NCBI RefSeq assembly: GCF_008014345.1
Contig: NZ_VPFL01000011.1
Span: forward strand, 44,139 to 108,138
Direction: 5' to 3'
Origin: Pelomicrobium methylotrophicum
GTDB lineage: Bacteria > Pseudomonadota > Gammaproteobacteria > Burkholderiales > UBA6910
DNA: 64,000 nucleotides
Shown here: positions 10,597-20,109 of the stretch, one piece after another
Numbering within the stretch: position 1 is the stretch's first letter
Layout of the letters: each line of letters starts with the position of its first letter
Translations under genes and position numbers: made by a program
The notes under the pieces: generated by a model
Told to the model about the DNA's origin: nothing
The model's database searches: none
The model's input: the letters and a program-made list of their open reading frames with translations, nothing else

Positions 10597-12981
10597 ATGA
10601 ATGCGCCATCCTTGAAGTCGCTCGAGCTCCCCATTGCGGGCATGACCTGCGCGGCGTGCGCCGCCCGCATCGAGAAGGTCCTGAATCGCCTGCCCGGGGT
10701 GCGGGCGGCGGTCAATTTCAACGCAGAAAAGGCGCGGGTGGAATTCGATCCCGCCGTGACCGGACCCGAAGTTTTGGAGCAGGCGATCGAGCAGGCAGGC
10801 TACCAGGTTCCGCAGCGCACGGTGGAGCTCAAGCTCTCCGGCATGACCTGCGCGGCGTGCGCCGCCCGCATCGAGAAGGTCCTGAATCGCCTGCCCGGAG
10901 TGCAGGCCGCAGTCAACTTTGCCGCCGAGCGAGCGCGAGTCACCTACTCGCCCGCCCGCGCTGATGTGCGGGCATTGATCGAGGCGGTGGAACGCGCCGG
11001 CTACGGCGCGGCCGAGCTCACCGAGGAAACCCGCGCCCGGGAAAAAGCCGAGCGCGAACAGGCGTACCGCCGCGAGCTCGGGCGGTTCTGGATCGCCGCG
11101 GCCCTCACCGCTCCCCTCCTTGCCCAGATGGTCCTCATGCTCGGCGGCGGCCATGGAGAGTTCATTCCCCGGTGGCTGCAGTGGCTGCTGGCCACGCCGG
11201 TCCAGTTCTGGGCCGGCAAGCGCTTCTACGTCGGCGCTTGGCACGTTTTACGGGGCGGCGGAGCCAACATGGACGTGCTGATCGCCCTCGGCACCTCGGC
11301 CGCGTATTTCTTCAGCGCCGCAGTCACCGCGTTCTCCCTGGACGAGCATGTCTATTTCGAAGCAAGCGCTGCCATCGTCACGCTGGTGCTGCTCGGAAAG
11401 GTTCTGGAGGCCCGGGCCCGGGCCGGCACCTCGGCGGCGATCGAGGCGCTCATCCGCCTCCAGCCCAAGACCGCCCGCGTCGAGCGCGAGGGCCAGATCC
11501 TGGAAGTCGATGCAGCAAGCCTCAAACCCGGCGAAGTGTTCCTGGTGCGGCCCGGCGAGAGCTTCCCGGTGGACGGGGTGGTGATCGAAGGGACCTCCAG
11601 TGTGGACGAGGCGATGTTGACCGGGGAGAGCATGCCCGTCACCAAGCAGCCGGGCAGCAGGGTGTATGCGGCCACGGTCAACCAGCAGGGGTTCCTCCGG
11701 CTTCGCGCCACCGGCGTCGGAGCCCACACCCAGCTGGCCGCCATCATCCGGATGGTGGAAGAAGCCCAGGGGTCCAAGGCCCCGATCCAGCGCCTTGCGG
11801 ACCGGGTCTCAGGAATCTTCGTGCCAGTGGTCGTGGTCCTCGCCATGCTCACCCTCTTCGGCTGGTGGATCGCCTCCGGCGATTTCGCCGAAGCTTTGAT
11901 CAATTCGGTGGCGGTGCTGGTCATCGCCTGCCCGTGCGCCTTGGGGCTTGCCACGCCCACCGCCATCATGGTCGGTACCGGCCGCGGGGCCCAGGCCGGC
12001 ATTTTGGTGAGAAACGCGGCCGCGCTGGAGCGGGCAGAGCGAATCACCACGCTGGTCGTGGACAAGACGGGCACGCTCACCGAAGGCAAACCGGTGGTCA
12101 CCGATCTGGCCCCCGCCTCGGGCGTGGAGGCAGGGGAGTTGTTGCGGGTTGCCGCCTCCCTCGAGCAGGCCTCTGAACATCCGCTGGCACGCGCCATCGT
12201 GGAACACGCCCGCGAGCAGGGCATCGTGCCGCCCAAGGTGACCGAGTTCTCAGCCGTTCCCGGGCGCGGTGTGAAGGGCCGCATCGGCGGTGTTTCCGCG
12301 TGCCTCGGCTCGCCGTCCTTTGTCGCCACCCAAGGCATCGAGGTGCCGGCCGAGGCCGTCGCTGCGTTCGAAGCCGCAGGCAAGAGTGTGGTGGCGGTCG
12401 CCCGGGACGGGCGTTACTTCGGCGCCCTCGCCATCGCCGACCGGCTGCGGCCGACCTCCGCCGAAGCGGTGGCGCGGCTCAAGCGCATGGGAATCGAGCT
12501 CATCATGCTGACCGGCGACCATGAAGCGACGGCCCGGGCGACCGCCTCCCAGTTGGGCATCGAGCAGGTGCTGGCGCAGGTGCTGCCGGAGCAGAAGAGC
12601 GCGGAGGTCGTGCGGCTCAAGGGTGAAGGCCGGGTCGTGGGCATGGTAGGCGATGGCATCAACGACGCCCCGGCCCTGGCCGCCGCCGACGTGAGCTTCG
12701 CCATGGGGGCGGGCACCGATGTGGCGATGGAAACCGCGGACATCACGCTCATGCGCAACGACCTGAACTGCGTGGCGGATGCGATCTCGCTTTCCCGCGC
12801 AACCCTCGCCAAGATCCGACAGAACCTCTTTTTCGCGTTTTTCTACAACGTGCTTGGCATCCCCCTGGCGGCCTGGGGGCTGCTCAACCCGGTCGTCGCA
12901 GGGGCCGCCATGGCCATGAGCTCAGTGTCGGTGGTCAGCAATGCGCTGCTGCTGAAGCGCTGGAAACCCGCCAGGGCGTAA
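10597..12981 (+). CDS. copA: Cu(I)-exporting P1B-type ATPase with two metal-binding domains
   Basis: A 794-residue copper-efflux ATPase. Two N-terminal HMA domains each carry [10 protein letters not shown] (near residues 15 and 82). The core shows TGES, the metal-site CPC in VIACPCALG in membrane helix 6, the phosphorylation motif DKTGTLT (near 489), the HP motif in SEHPLARAI and [10 protein letters not shown]. These define the Cu(I) P1B-1 subgroup. It starts about 150 nt downstream of a CsoR-like operator and is followed by a CopZ-like chaperone and a CsoR repressor. The two HMA domains share a 59-bp identical DNA stretch. Confidence 0.96.
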   Translation: MNAPSLKSLELPIAGMTCAACAARIEKVLNRLPGVRAAVNFNAEKARVEFDPAVTGPEVLEQAIEQAGYQVPQRTVELKLSGMTCAACAARIEKVLNRLPGVQAAVNFAAERARVTYSPARADVRALIEAVERAGYGAAELTEETRAREKAEREQAYRRELGRFWIAAALTAPLLAQMVLMLGGGHGEFIPRWLQWLLATPVQFWAGKRFYVGAWHVLRGGGANMDVLIALGTSAAYFFSAAVTAFSLDEHVYFEASAAIVTLVLLGKVLEARARAGTSAAIEALIRLQPKTARVEREGQILEVDAASLKPGEVFLVRPGESFPVDGVVIEGTSSVDEAMLTGESMPVTKQPGSRVYAATVNQQGFLRLRATGVGAHTQLAAIIRMVEEAQGSKAPIQRLADRVSGIFVPVVVVLAMLTLFGWWIASGDFAEALINSVAVLVIACPCALGLATPTAIMVGTGRGAQAGILVRNAAALERAERITTLVVDKTGTLTEGKPVVTDLAPASGVEAGELLRVAASLEQASEHPLARAIVEHAREQGIVPPKVTEFSAVPGRGVKGRIGGVSACLGSPSFVATQGIEVPAEAVAAFEAAGKSVVAVARDGRYFGALAIADRLRPTSAEAVARLKRMGIELIMLTGDHEATARATASQLGIEQVLAQVLPEQKSAEVVRLKGEGRVVGMVGDGINDAPALAAADVSFAMGAGTDVAMETADITLMRNDLNCVADAISLSRATLAKIRQNLFFAFFYNVLGIPLAAWGLLNPVVAGAAMAMSSVSVVSNALLLKRWKPARA
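10639..10898 (+). repeat. Direct repeat of the HMA metal-binding segment in copA
   Basis: Bases 10639-10697 and 10840-10898 are identical over 59 bp, offset by 201 bp, and encode the same metal-binding loop and helix. Flanking HMA sequence has diverged, so this looks like recent gene conversion or a partial duplication inside the gene. Confidence 0.93.
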
Positions 12982-13085
12982 ATGGCTCCCAGGCAATGGC
13001 GAAGGGCGTAGCGGCGCACTCCCATGTCGCTGGTTCTTGTGCCATTTAAGCATTCACGTTCCGCTACTTCCGGAAGGAGAAATCG

Positions 13086-13295
13086 ATGGAAACCATTACG
13101 CTCAAGGTAAAAGGCATGACCTGCCAGGGATGCGTGAAGAGCGTGCGCACCGTGCTCGAAAAGATTGAGGGCGTGGGCCACGTCGACGTGTCGCTGGAAA
13201 AAGGCGAAGCCTCGATAGAATACGATCCGATACGCACCAACGACGAGGCGTTGCGCGCGGCCATCGAGGGCGCCGGGTATGAAGTCGCCACCTAG
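13086..13295 (+). CDS. copZ: CopZ-like copper chaperone
   Basis: A 69-residue HMA-fold protein with the metal-binding motif [10 protein letters not shown] at residues ~10-19. It is predicted to carry Cu(I) to CopA or to CsoR in the cytosol. A good ribosome-binding site (GGAAGGAG) precedes ATG 13086. Its last 17 nt overlap the start of csoR, indicating coupling. It differs from the CopA HMA domains by having QG between the cysteines rather than AA. Confidence 0.9.
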   Translation: METITLKVKGMTCQGCVKSVRTVLEKIEGVGHVDVSLEKGEASIEYDPIRTNDEALRAAIEGAGYEVAT

Positions 13296-13593
13296 CCGCA
13301 ACGAGCCCCGTCAGCCACTGAGGCGGGTGGTCCAGCCCCGCAAGGACGCGCTGGTGAAGCGCCTCAACCGGATCGAGGGCCAGGTGCGGGGGATCGCCAG
13401 GATGGTCACCGAGGACCGCTACTGCGTGGATATCCTCATCCAGATCTCCGCGCTGCGCTCGGCGCTGGACGCTGTGGCGATGCAGCTCCTGGAAGACCAC
13501 ACCCAAGGGTGCGTGAAGAACGCCATCCGCTCGGGAGACGGGGAAGCCGCCATCGCCGAGCTGATGGAGGTCATGCGCAAGTTCGCGCGCTGA
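13279..13593 (+). CDS. csoR: CsoR-family copper-sensing repressor
   Basis: A 104-residue all-helical DUF156 repressor. The Cys-His-Cys ligand set of Cu(I) sensors is present at C49 (RYCVDIL), H74 and C78 (LEDHTQGC), supporting CsoR over the formaldehyde sensor FrmR or nickel sensor RcnR. The basic N-terminal segment and [15 protein letters not shown] form helix 1. ATG 13279 lies inside the copZ end. It most likely represses the copA-copZ-csoR unit through the dyad at 10426. It ends 2 nt before the convergent bamD stop. Confidence 0.9.
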   Translation: MKSPPSRNEPRQPLRRVVQPRKDALVKRLNRIEGQVRGIARMVTEDRYCVDILIQISALRSALDAVAMQLLEDHTQGCVKNAIRSGDGEAAIAELMEVMRKFAR

Positions 13594-13595
13594 CT

Positions 13596-14429
13596 TCACC
13601 AGAGCTTCCACCAGGGCCTGCGCGGCGGGCCGCCCGCGAGGTGGACGCTATTGGGAAAGTTCTTCTCCAGCACTCGGCGCGCGTCGTCGCGCAGCTTCGG
13701 CATGCCCATGGCATCGTAGGCGCGCACCATGATCGCCAGGGCCTCCTCCAGGGCCGGCGCCTGGGGATAGTTCTCCAGCACGTACTTGGCCCGGTTGACC
13801 GCCGCAACAAACGCGCCCCGGCGCATGTAGTAGCGCGCCACATGCACTTCGTGGGAGGCGAGGGCGTTCACCAGATAGCTCATGCGCGCCTGGGCATCGG
13901 GCGTGTAGCGGCTTTGCGGGAAACGCGTGACCAGCTCCTTGAAGGCTTCAAAGGCCTCCCGCGCCGCTTTGGGGTCGCGATCGCTGAAATCGTCGCCGCC
14001 CAAAGTGGAGAAGATGCCCAGATCGGACTGGAAGTTGGCGAGCCCTTTCAGGTAGTAAGCGTAATCGACGTTCGGATGGTTGGGATGCAGCTTGATGAAG
14101 CGGTCGGCGGCGCTGATGGCGGAGGCCGTCTCGCCGTCCTTGTAGTAGGCGTAGGCGATCTCCAGCTGGGCCTGCAGGGCGTAGCGGCCATAGGGATAGC
14201 GCGCCTCCAGCTTCTCGTACAGCTTGATCGCATTTTGGTAATTGCCGTCGTTGAGCTCCGCCTTGGCCTCCGAATACAAGCGGCTCGCGGACCAGTCCCG
14301 GGTCGGGTCCTCATCCGTGGGCAACAGCCCGCAGCCAAACAGCGAAAGCGACAGCGCCGCGATCGCGGCAAGATGGGCGAAGCGCCACCCCAGGCACTTC
14401 GCGTCGGTTGAAAGTACACTATTCGTCAT
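13596..14429 (-). CDS. bamD: Outer-membrane assembly lipoprotein BamD
   Basis: A 277-residue lipoprotein of the BAM complex, which inserts beta-barrel proteins into the outer membrane. The signal sequence ends in a lipobox SLFGC, with lipidated Cys near residue 33. Tetratricopeptide-like repeats follow (YQNAIKLYEKLEARYPYGRY, TASAISAADRFIKLHPNHP). The length is usual. Its ATG at 14429 overlaps the ATG of the divergent rluD at 14428, so the two translation starts share bases. Confidence 0.95.
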   Translation of the reverse strand: MTNSVLSTDAKCLGWRFAHLAAIAALSLSLFGCGLLPTDEDPTRDWSASRLYSEAKAELNDGNYQNAIKLYEKLEARYPYGRYALQAQLEIAYAYYKDGETASAISAADRFIKLHPNHPNVDYAYYLKGLANFQSDLGIFSTLGGDDFSDRDPKAAREAFEAFKELVTRFPQSRYTPDAQARMSYLVNALASHEVHVARYYMRRGAFVAAVNRAKYVLENYPQAPALEEALAIMVRAYDAMGMPKLRDDARRVLEKNFPNSVHLAGGPPRRPWWKLW

Positions 14430-15408
14430 GGCGAGCTCCTCACCCGTTGAGCCCGATTATAGCCCACCCCCGTCCCCCCTTCTTCGGCGCGTCGTGGTGC
14501 CGCGAGAGAGCGCCGGATTGCGGTTGGATCAGGCGTTGGCACGGCTGTTGCCCGAATACTCCCGCAATCGTCTGGCGCGCTGGATCCGCGACGGGCTGGT
14601 ACGGGTAGACGGCGCCGCGCGCATGGCGAAAGACAGGGTATGGGGCGGCGAAACGGTGGAAGTGGAGCCACAGCCGGACCCGCAGGAGACGGCCTATGCG
14701 CCCGAGCGCCTGCCGATGGCCATCGTATACGAGGACAACCACATCCTCGTCCTCGACAAGCCTGCGGGCCAAGTGGTGCATCCGGGCAGCGGGAACTGGC
14801 AGGGCACGCTCGCCAACGCTTTGCTACACCATGCGCCCGCGCTGGCCGGGCTCCCGCGCGCAGGCATCGTCCATCGACTGGACAAGGACACGAGCGGATT
14901 GCTGGTGGTGGCCAAGACGCTCTGCGCCCACGCCCATCTCACGCGGGAGCTGGCGGCGCGCCGGGTCCGACGGGAATACGTGGCGCTTGCGCTGGGAGAG
15001 GTGGCGGGCGATCGCGTCATCGAGGCGCCCATCGGCCGACATCCAGTGCATCGCACCCGCATGGCCGTGGTGGAAGGGGGCAAGCCGGCGGTCACGCACA
15101 TTCGGGTGCTGGAGCGGCTGACCGGATGCACGCTGGTCGAATGCCGTCTGGAGACCGGCCGCACGCACCAAATCCGCGTGCACCTGCATTCCATCGGTCA
15201 TCCCCTCGTCGGGGATCCCACTTACCGCGGGACACCGAAGGGACGCGGGGCTGCCCTGCTCGCAGCGTTCCCACGGCAGGCGCTCCATGCGGCCCGGCTC
15301 ACCCTCGCGCACCCCGCCGACGGGCGCGAGCTTCGCTTCGAGTCGCCGCTGCCCGCCGATCTGGCAACGCTCCTCGAAAGACTGGGCACGCCCGCGAACC
15401 GCGCATGA
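14428..15408 (+). CDS. rluD: 23S rRNA pseudouridine synthase RluD family
   Basis: A 326-residue pseudouridine synthase, expected to modify positions 1911/1915/1917 of helix 69 in 23S rRNA. The N-terminal S4 domain (GLRLDQALARLLPEYSRNRL) precedes the catalytic domain with HRLDKDTSGLLVVAK, whose Asp is the nucleophile, and GRTHQIRVH. The ATG at 14428 is used; a GTG near 14492 is a plausible shorter start. The pairing with a bamD neighbour on one side and pgeF on the other is conserved in Proteobacteria. Its stop overlaps the pgeF start. Confidence 0.93.
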   Translation: MASSSPVEPDYSPPPSPLLRRVVVPRESAGLRLDQALARLLPEYSRNRLARWIRDGLVRVDGAARMAKDRVWGGETVEVEPQPDPQETAYAPERLPMAIVYEDNHILVLDKPAGQVVHPGSGNWQGTLANALLHHAPALAGLPRAGIVHRLDKDTSGLLVVAKTLCAHAHLTRELAARRVRREYVALALGEVAGDRVIEAPIGRHPVHRTRMAVVEGGKPAVTHIRVLERLTGCTLVECRLETGRTHQIRVHLHSIGHPLVGDPTYRGTPKGRGAALLAAFPRQALHAARLTLAHPADGRELRFESPLPADLATLLERLGTPANRA

Positions 15409-16178
15409 CTGACGATCTCCTCCAACCCATCTTTCCCGAATGGCCTGCACCCGCGCGGGTGCACTCGCTCGTCACGACCCGCGTGGGAGGCGTGAGCCGC
15501 GGTCCTTACGCGTCCTTGAACCTGGGCGAGCACGTGGGCGACGATCCGCGATGCGTGGCGGAGAACCGGCGCCGGCTGCGGCGGTGGCTGCCGGCCGAAC
15601 CGCATTGGCTGCGGCAGGTCCACGGGACGACGGTCGCTCTCCTCGACCGGGCCGCTGCGCCGAGCGCGGCCCCAGGGATGAAAGCCGGCGATGAACCGCA
15701 GGTGGCCGACGCCGCCGTGACCCGCACCGCGGGGGTGGTCTGCGCGGTGCAGGTGGCCGACTGCCTGCCGGTGCTCCTGTGCGACAGGGACGGGACGGTG
15801 GTCGGCGTCGCCCACGCGGGCTGGCGTGGGCTCGCCGCTGGCGTGATCGAGCGCACCGTAGCTGCCATGGGGACGGACCCCGCGCGCCTGATGGCCTGGT
15901 TGGGACCGGCCATCGGCCCCGACAGCTTCGAGGTGGGCGATGACGTGCGGGAGGCCTTCCTGCGCCACGAAGCGCGGGCGGCGTTTGCGTTCCTGCCGCG
16001 CGACAACGGCAAGTGGCTCGCCAATCTGTATCTCCTCGCCCGCCAGCGCTTGGAGGCGTGCGGGGTACGGGCCGTCTACGCGGAACAAGCCTGTACCTTC
16101 AGCGAACCGCAACGCTTCTACTCGTATCGGCGGGATCGGATCACCGGCCGCATGGCCGCCCTCGTCTGGCTCGCCTGA
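15405..16178 (+). CDS. pgeF: Peptidoglycan editing factor / laccase-domain protein PgeF
   Basis: A 257-residue YfiH-type protein. Members remove wrongly incorporated L-Ser from UDP-MurNAc in peptidoglycan precursor synthesis; older annotations call it polyphenol oxidase. Zinc-site motifs are visible: RQVHGTTV, VADCLPVLL and VAHAGWRGLAAGV. ATG 15405 overlaps the rluD stop (ATGA), showing coupling. Normal length. Confidence 0.92.
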   Translation: MTDDLLQPIFPEWPAPARVHSLVTTRVGGVSRGPYASLNLGEHVGDDPRCVAENRRRLRRWLPAEPHWLRQVHGTTVALLDRAAAPSAAPGMKAGDEPQVADAAVTRTAGVVCAVQVADCLPVLLCDRDGTVVGVAHAGWRGLAAGVIERTVAAMGTDPARLMAWLGPAIGPDSFEVGDDVREAFLRHEARAAFAFLPRDNGKWLANLYLLARQRLEACGVRAVYAEQACTFSEPQRFYSYRRDRITGRMAALVWLA

Positions 16179-16228
16179 GGGTGGGCCCGTTCCGCTATAA
16201 TGGCGCGCTTTTGCCGTGAGCCTTTTCC

Positions 16229-17008
16229 ATGTCCTCCCTTGCCTGGATCATCGCCAGTAGCCTTGCAGGCGGCCTCCTCAGTGTGCTGGCGGCTGCGGCG
16301 CTCACGCTCACGGCCCGCTCCTCTTGGATCCCCTGGCTGGTCAGCTACGCCATCGGCGCGCTGCTCGGAGCGGTGTTCCTGGAGACGCTGCCCGAGGCCA
16401 TGGCCCACGGCCGCAGTCTCCAGCAGGTCAGCGGCATGGTGCTCCTTGGCATCGTCGTGTTTTTCGTGCTGGAAAAGTTGGTGCTGTGGCGCCACTGTCA
16501 CTTGGAGCACTGCGACGCCCACGACCCGGTGGTCGTGCCCGGCACCCGTATTCGAAGCGGCATACTGATCCTCGTCGGCGACACGATCCACAATTTCGTC
16601 GACGGCATCCTGATCGCCGCCGCCTTCCTGACCAACGTGCATCTTGGTATCGTCACTGCCATGGCGATCATCGCCCACGAGATCCCCCAGGAGGCAGGCG
16701 ACTTTCTGATCCTGCTGCACTCCGGTCTCAGCAAGGCCAAGGCCCTGCTCTTCAACCTGCTCTCCAGCCTGGCGATGCTCTTGGGCGCCTTGATCGGCTA
16801 CGCGGCGCTCGAGGGCGTGCGGGAGCTGGTGCCGCCGTTGCTGGGGTTCGCGGCCGCCAGCATGATCTACGTGGCGGTGGCGGACCTGATTCCGGACCTG
16901 CACCGCACGCCGGACATCCGCGCCGGGGCCGTCCAGGTCTTGTTGATCGCCTTGGGCATCGGATCGATCTGGGCGGTTGGCGAACTCGTGGGTGCCCACG
17001 TCCATTGA
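16229..17008 (+). CDS. ZIP-family divalent metal transporter
   Basis: A 259-residue polytopic inner-membrane protein with about eight helices. The ZIP metal-site motifs lie in helix IV (HNFVDGILIAAAF) and helix V (HEIPQEAGDF). A short His/Cys stretch, WRHCHLEHCDAHD, in the loop after helix III probably handles the metal, most likely zinc. The start ATG is 50 nt after pgeF. Exact substrate cannot be assigned from sequence. Confidence 0.9.
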   Translation: MSSLAWIIASSLAGGLLSVLAAAALTLTARSSWIPWLVSYAIGALLGAVFLETLPEAMAHGRSLQQVSGMVLLGIVVFFVLEKLVLWRHCHLEHCDAHDPVVVPGTRIRSGILILVGDTIHNFVDGILIAAAFLTNVHLGIVTAMAIIAHEIPQEAGDFLILLHSGLSKAKALLFNLLSSLAMLLGALIGYAALEGVRELVPPLLGFAAASMIYVAVADLIPDLHRTPDIRAGAVQVLLIALGIGSIWAVGELVGAHVH

Positions 17009-17122
17009 ACCGCGCCGCCGCCTGGGTCGGCACCCTCCCGCGATTCCTGGAAAGCTCATGACCGCCACCACAAGGATCACGGAAAACCGGCTGAACGCCA
17101 AACGCGCGCGGGTAAGGCTTGC

Positions 17123-17151
17123 TTGACAGGGGGAAATGGGCTGCCAAGAAT
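17123..17151 (+). promoter_or_regulatory. Sigma-70-like promoter upstream of phaC
   Basis: A perfect -35 TTGACA at 17123-17128 is followed, with 17-nt spacing, by AAGAAT at 17146-17151. Transcription would begin near 17158, leaving only about 11 nt before ATG 17169 or 41 nt before the alternative start at 17199. Confidence 0.5.
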
Positions 17152-17168
17152 AGCAGCGCCAGCGTTTG

Positions 17169-18917
17169 ATGGACGCGGCTTCTTTTCGAATCCTTCCCAT
17201 GGCTGCGCCCGAACATCCGGCAGGGACCTCTTCTTCCCCCGAAGCCGACCTCGCCGCCGAGCCGCTCAAGGCGCAGACGAGCGACCCGCGACCCGGCGCA
17301 GAGATCCTGAATGCCGTCACAGCCGGTTTTGCCCATGAGGCGAACCGGTGGCTCGAGCTTCAGAGCCGCTACGGTCAGCGTCATCTGGAGCTGTGGATGC
17401 GGCTGCTGACGGGCAAGCTGGACGAGGAGACCGGCGAAGGCGACGAAAAGGCGGACCGCCGCTTCTTGAGCCCGGAATGGCGCAACCAGCCCCTGTTCGA
17501 CTATCTGCGGCGCGCCTATCTGGTCAACGCGGAATGGCTAGACGCCGCTGCCGCCCAACTGCCCTTGGACGCGGCGGCCAAACGCAAGGTGCGTTTCCTC
17601 ACCCGGCAGTTGATCGAGGCGCTGTCGCCGGCGAATTTTCCCGCCACCAACCCCGAAGCGCTCCAGCGCGCCGCCGAGACGGGGGGCGAAAGCGTGCTGC
17701 GGGGGCTCAGGAACCTGCTCGCCGATCTGGAGAAGGGACGCATCTCCATGACCGACGAGTCGGCGTTCGAGGTGGGGGGAAACCTGGCCGTCACGCCTGG
17801 CGGCGTGATCTACCAGAACGAGGTGATGCAGCTCCTCCAGTACGCGCCGTCGACGCCTCGCGTGCACGCAATCCCGTTGCTGATCGTGCCGCCCTTTATC
17901 AACAAGTACTACATCCTCGACCTCCAGCCCGAGAACTCCTTCGTCCGCTTCGCGGTGGACAATGGCCTTACCGTGTTCCTCATCTCCTGGCGCAACATTC
18001 CGTCCGAGCTGGGGCGGCTCACTTGGGAAGACTACCTCGACAAGGCCGTGTTCAAGGCCATGGACGTGGTGGGCAGCATCACCGGCACGCCGCAGATGAA
18101 CGTGCTGGGCTTCTGTGTGGGAGGCACCCTGCTCGCCACCGCTTTGGCAGTCCTCGCCGCCCGGGCAGACCGCCGCGTCAAGAGCGTGACCTTCCTCACC
18201 ACGCTGTTGGACTTCGAGGACCCGGGCGAGATCTGCGTTTACGTGGACGAGGCCTATGTAGCCAAGAAAGAGGCCGACTACCGGAATGGCGGCATCATGC
18301 GCGGCTCGGAGCTCGCCACCGCCTTCGCCAGCCTGCGCCCCCAGGAACTCATCTGGCATTACGTCGTTCACAACTATCTCCTGGGAGAGACCCCGCCCCC
18401 GTTCGACCTGCTTTATTGGAACAGCGACAGCGCGAACCTCCCCGGCGCCCTGTATGCGTGGTACCTCCGCCACCTGTATCTGCAAAACGAGCTCAAGGTG
18501 CCCGGAGCGCTCACCCTGTGCGGCGTTCCGGTGGACCTGCGAAAAATACGTATCCCGGCCTACGTCCTCGCGGCAAAGGAAGATCACATCGTGCCATGGC
18601 GCGCTGCCTTTGCCAGCGCGCGGCTGCTTTCTGGCAGAATTGATTTCGTCCTGACTGCCAGCGGGCACATCGCCGGGGTCGTGAACCCGGCATCGAAGGA
18701 CCGACGCAATTACTGGGTCAACACGTTTCCTGCGGCAACCCCCGAAGCCTGGCTGGAAACCGCCAAGCCCGTGCCCGGGAGCTGGTGGAAGCACTGGATG
18801 CGGTGGATCAAGCGCCGCAGCGGCCGCCAGGTGCCGGCGCCCGCGGGCGTGGGCAGCGACCAGTACCCTGTCATCGAGCCGGCGCCCGGCAGCTACGTGA
18901 AGGCGCGGTTCGAGTAA
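17169..18917 (+). CDS. phaC: Class I polyhydroxyalkanoate synthase
   Basis: A 582-residue PHA synthase polymerising (R)-3-hydroxyacyl-CoA on granules. The lipase-like box GFCVGGT carries the catalytic Cys (near residue 316); the other triad members are in AKEDHIVPW (Asp) and ASGHIAGVV (His). The length and absence of a PhaE/PhaR-subunit partner fit class I. ATG 17169 is selected, though an in-frame ATG at 17199 gives a cleaner leader after the promoter. phaB follows in the same direction. Confidence 0.95.
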   Translation: MDAASFRILPMAAPEHPAGTSSSPEADLAAEPLKAQTSDPRPGAEILNAVTAGFAHEANRWLELQSRYGQRHLELWMRLLTGKLDEETGEGDEKADRRFLSPEWRNQPLFDYLRRAYLVNAEWLDAAAAQLPLDAAAKRKVRFLTRQLIEALSPANFPATNPEALQRAAETGGESVLRGLRNLLADLEKGRISMTDESAFEVGGNLAVTPGGVIYQNEVMQLLQYAPSTPRVHAIPLLIVPPFINKYYILDLQPENSFVRFAVDNGLTVFLISWRNIPSELGRLTWEDYLDKAVFKAMDVVGSITGTPQMNVLGFCVGGTLLATALAVLAARADRRVKSVTFLTTLLDFEDPGEICVYVDEAYVAKKEADYRNGGIMRGSELATAFASLRPQELIWHYVVHNYLLGETPPPFDLLYWNSDSANLPGALYAWYLRHLYLQNELKVPGALTLCGVPVDLRKIRIPAYVLAAKEDHIVPWRAAFASARLLSGRIDFVLTASGHIAGVVNPASKDRRNYWVNTFPAATPEAWLETAKPVPGSWWKHWMRWIKRRSGRQVPAPAGVGSDQYPVIEPAPGSYVKARFE

Positions 18918-18974
18918 GGCGAGCTGCCCCGAGACGAGCTTTCGAGCACTGGAACAACCACAGGAGAACACACC

Positions 18975-19718
18975 ATGGCACAAAGAGTCGCAGTGGTCAC
19001 CGGCGGAATGGGTGGGCTGGGCGAAGCCATCTGCATGCGGCTGGCCGATCAGGGCTGCAAGGTGGTGGCCACCCATTCGCCGGGCAACAAGAAAGTGGCC
19101 GAGTGGACCGCCGAGATGAAGGCCAAGGGGTACACTTTTTACACGGTCGGCGTAGACGTGACGGACTACGACTCGTGCGCCAGCGCCATGCAGCAGGTCC
19201 AAAGGGAGGTGGGACCCGTGGATATCCTGGTCAACAACGCCGGCATCACCCGGGACATGACCTTCAAAAAGATGACCAAGGCCGACTGGGACGTGGTGAT
19301 CCGCACCAACCTGGATTCCTGCTTCAACATGACCAAGCAGGTATACGACGGTATGGTGGAGCGGGGCTGGGGCCGGATCATCAACATTTCCTCGGTCAAC
19401 GGTCAGAAGGGCGCCTTCGGCCAGACCAACTACTCGGCGGCCAAGGCGGGCATGCATGGCTTCACCAAGGCGCTCGCCCTGGAAGTGGCCAAAAAGGGGG
19501 TCACCGTGAACACGATTTCGCCGGGGTACATCGGCACCAAGATGGTGCTGGCGATTCCCCGGGACGTGCTGGAGAGCAAAATTCTTCCTCAGATTCCGGT
19601 GGGACGTCTGGGCAAACCCGAGGAGGTGGCGGAGTTGGTCGCTTATCTCGCTTCGGACCAAGCGGCTTACGTGACCGGCGCCAACTTCGCCATCAACGGC
19701 GGTCAGCATATGTATTGA
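18975..19718 (+). CDS. phaB: NADPH-dependent acetoacetyl-CoA reductase
   Basis: A 247-residue short-chain dehydrogenase that reduces acetoacetyl-CoA to (R)-3-hydroxybutyryl-CoA. The Rossmann glycine motif is VTGGMGGLGEAI, followed by NNAGITRDMTFKKM and the catalytic YSAAKAG with Ser in ISSVNGQKG. An AGGAGA ribosome-binding site precedes the ATG. It forms the phaC-phaB unit; no phaA thiolase is in the window. Confidence 0.95.
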   Translation: MAQRVAVVTGGMGGLGEAICMRLADQGCKVVATHSPGNKKVAEWTAEMKAKGYTFYTVGVDVTDYDSCASAMQQVQREVGPVDILVNNAGITRDMTFKKMTKADWDVVIRTNLDSCFNMTKQVYDGMVERGWGRIINISSVNGQKGAFGQTNYSAAKAGMHGFTKALALEVAKKGVTVNTISPGYIGTKMVLAIPRDVLESKILPQIPVGRLGKPEEVAELVAYLASDQAAYVTGANFAINGGQHMY

Positions 19719-19812
19719 CGGAGCGGGTGAACGGCGAATCGTTCATCGGGAAACGGTGTGCCGGGAAAAATCGTAGCGGTTCCCGATTCACCGTCCGCCG
19801 TTCAGTCCTCGC

Positions 19813-19844
19813 AAAAAAAAGCCCCGGTGGTTGCCCACCGGGGC
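19813..19844 (-). terminator. Intrinsic terminator oriented on the minus strand
   Basis: GCCCCGGTGG (19821-19830) and CCACCGGGGC (19835-19844) form a perfect 10-bp stem with a 4-nt loop. On the minus strand it is followed at once by eight T residues (19820-19813); the plus-strand side has no comparable T-run. It therefore ends a minus-strand transcript, although no minus-strand gene is evident. Confidence 0.85.
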
Positions 19845-20103
19845 GTCAGTTCCTTTATCTGAGGAGAGGGTCCCCAGGATAAAGGAGGAGGAGGAGCCGT
19901 TTCAGTCCTTCGTGGCGTCGGTCGCCTTTCTTCACCACGCCGCGGACAGCCTGGAGACCGGCATTTCATGCACCCAGCCACCTGCCTGGCCGGCCAGGGC
20001 GTTGCCTGGGCCCAAACCAAAAACCGTCCCGTCATCCCGCCGCGGGAATCCCCGCCGATTCCTCGGGGCGCCGCGCGAGCGGCGCTGTATTGCTGCATCG
20101 CAC
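19813..20103 (-). ncRNA. Candidate small RNA between phaB and phaR
   Basis: A strong minus-strand promoter (20110-20139) and a textbook intrinsic terminator (19813-19844) bound a transcript of about 290 nt with no convincing ORF; the only long frame reads straight through the terminator stem. The RNA would carry a run of CUCC repeats (complement of 19882-19896), complementary to Shine-Dalgarno sequences, plus a second CCCUCUCCUC stretch (19861-19870). Such CU-rich loops are typical of translation-repressing small RNAs. Expression and targets are inference; the phaC/phaB/phaR context suggests PHA or carbon-storage control. Confidence 0.55.
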
Positions 20104-20109
20104 AAGCGA

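Noticed and set aside
17538..19709. 723-codon minus-strand frame
   Set aside because: Antisense of phaC and phaB, both of which are clear genes.
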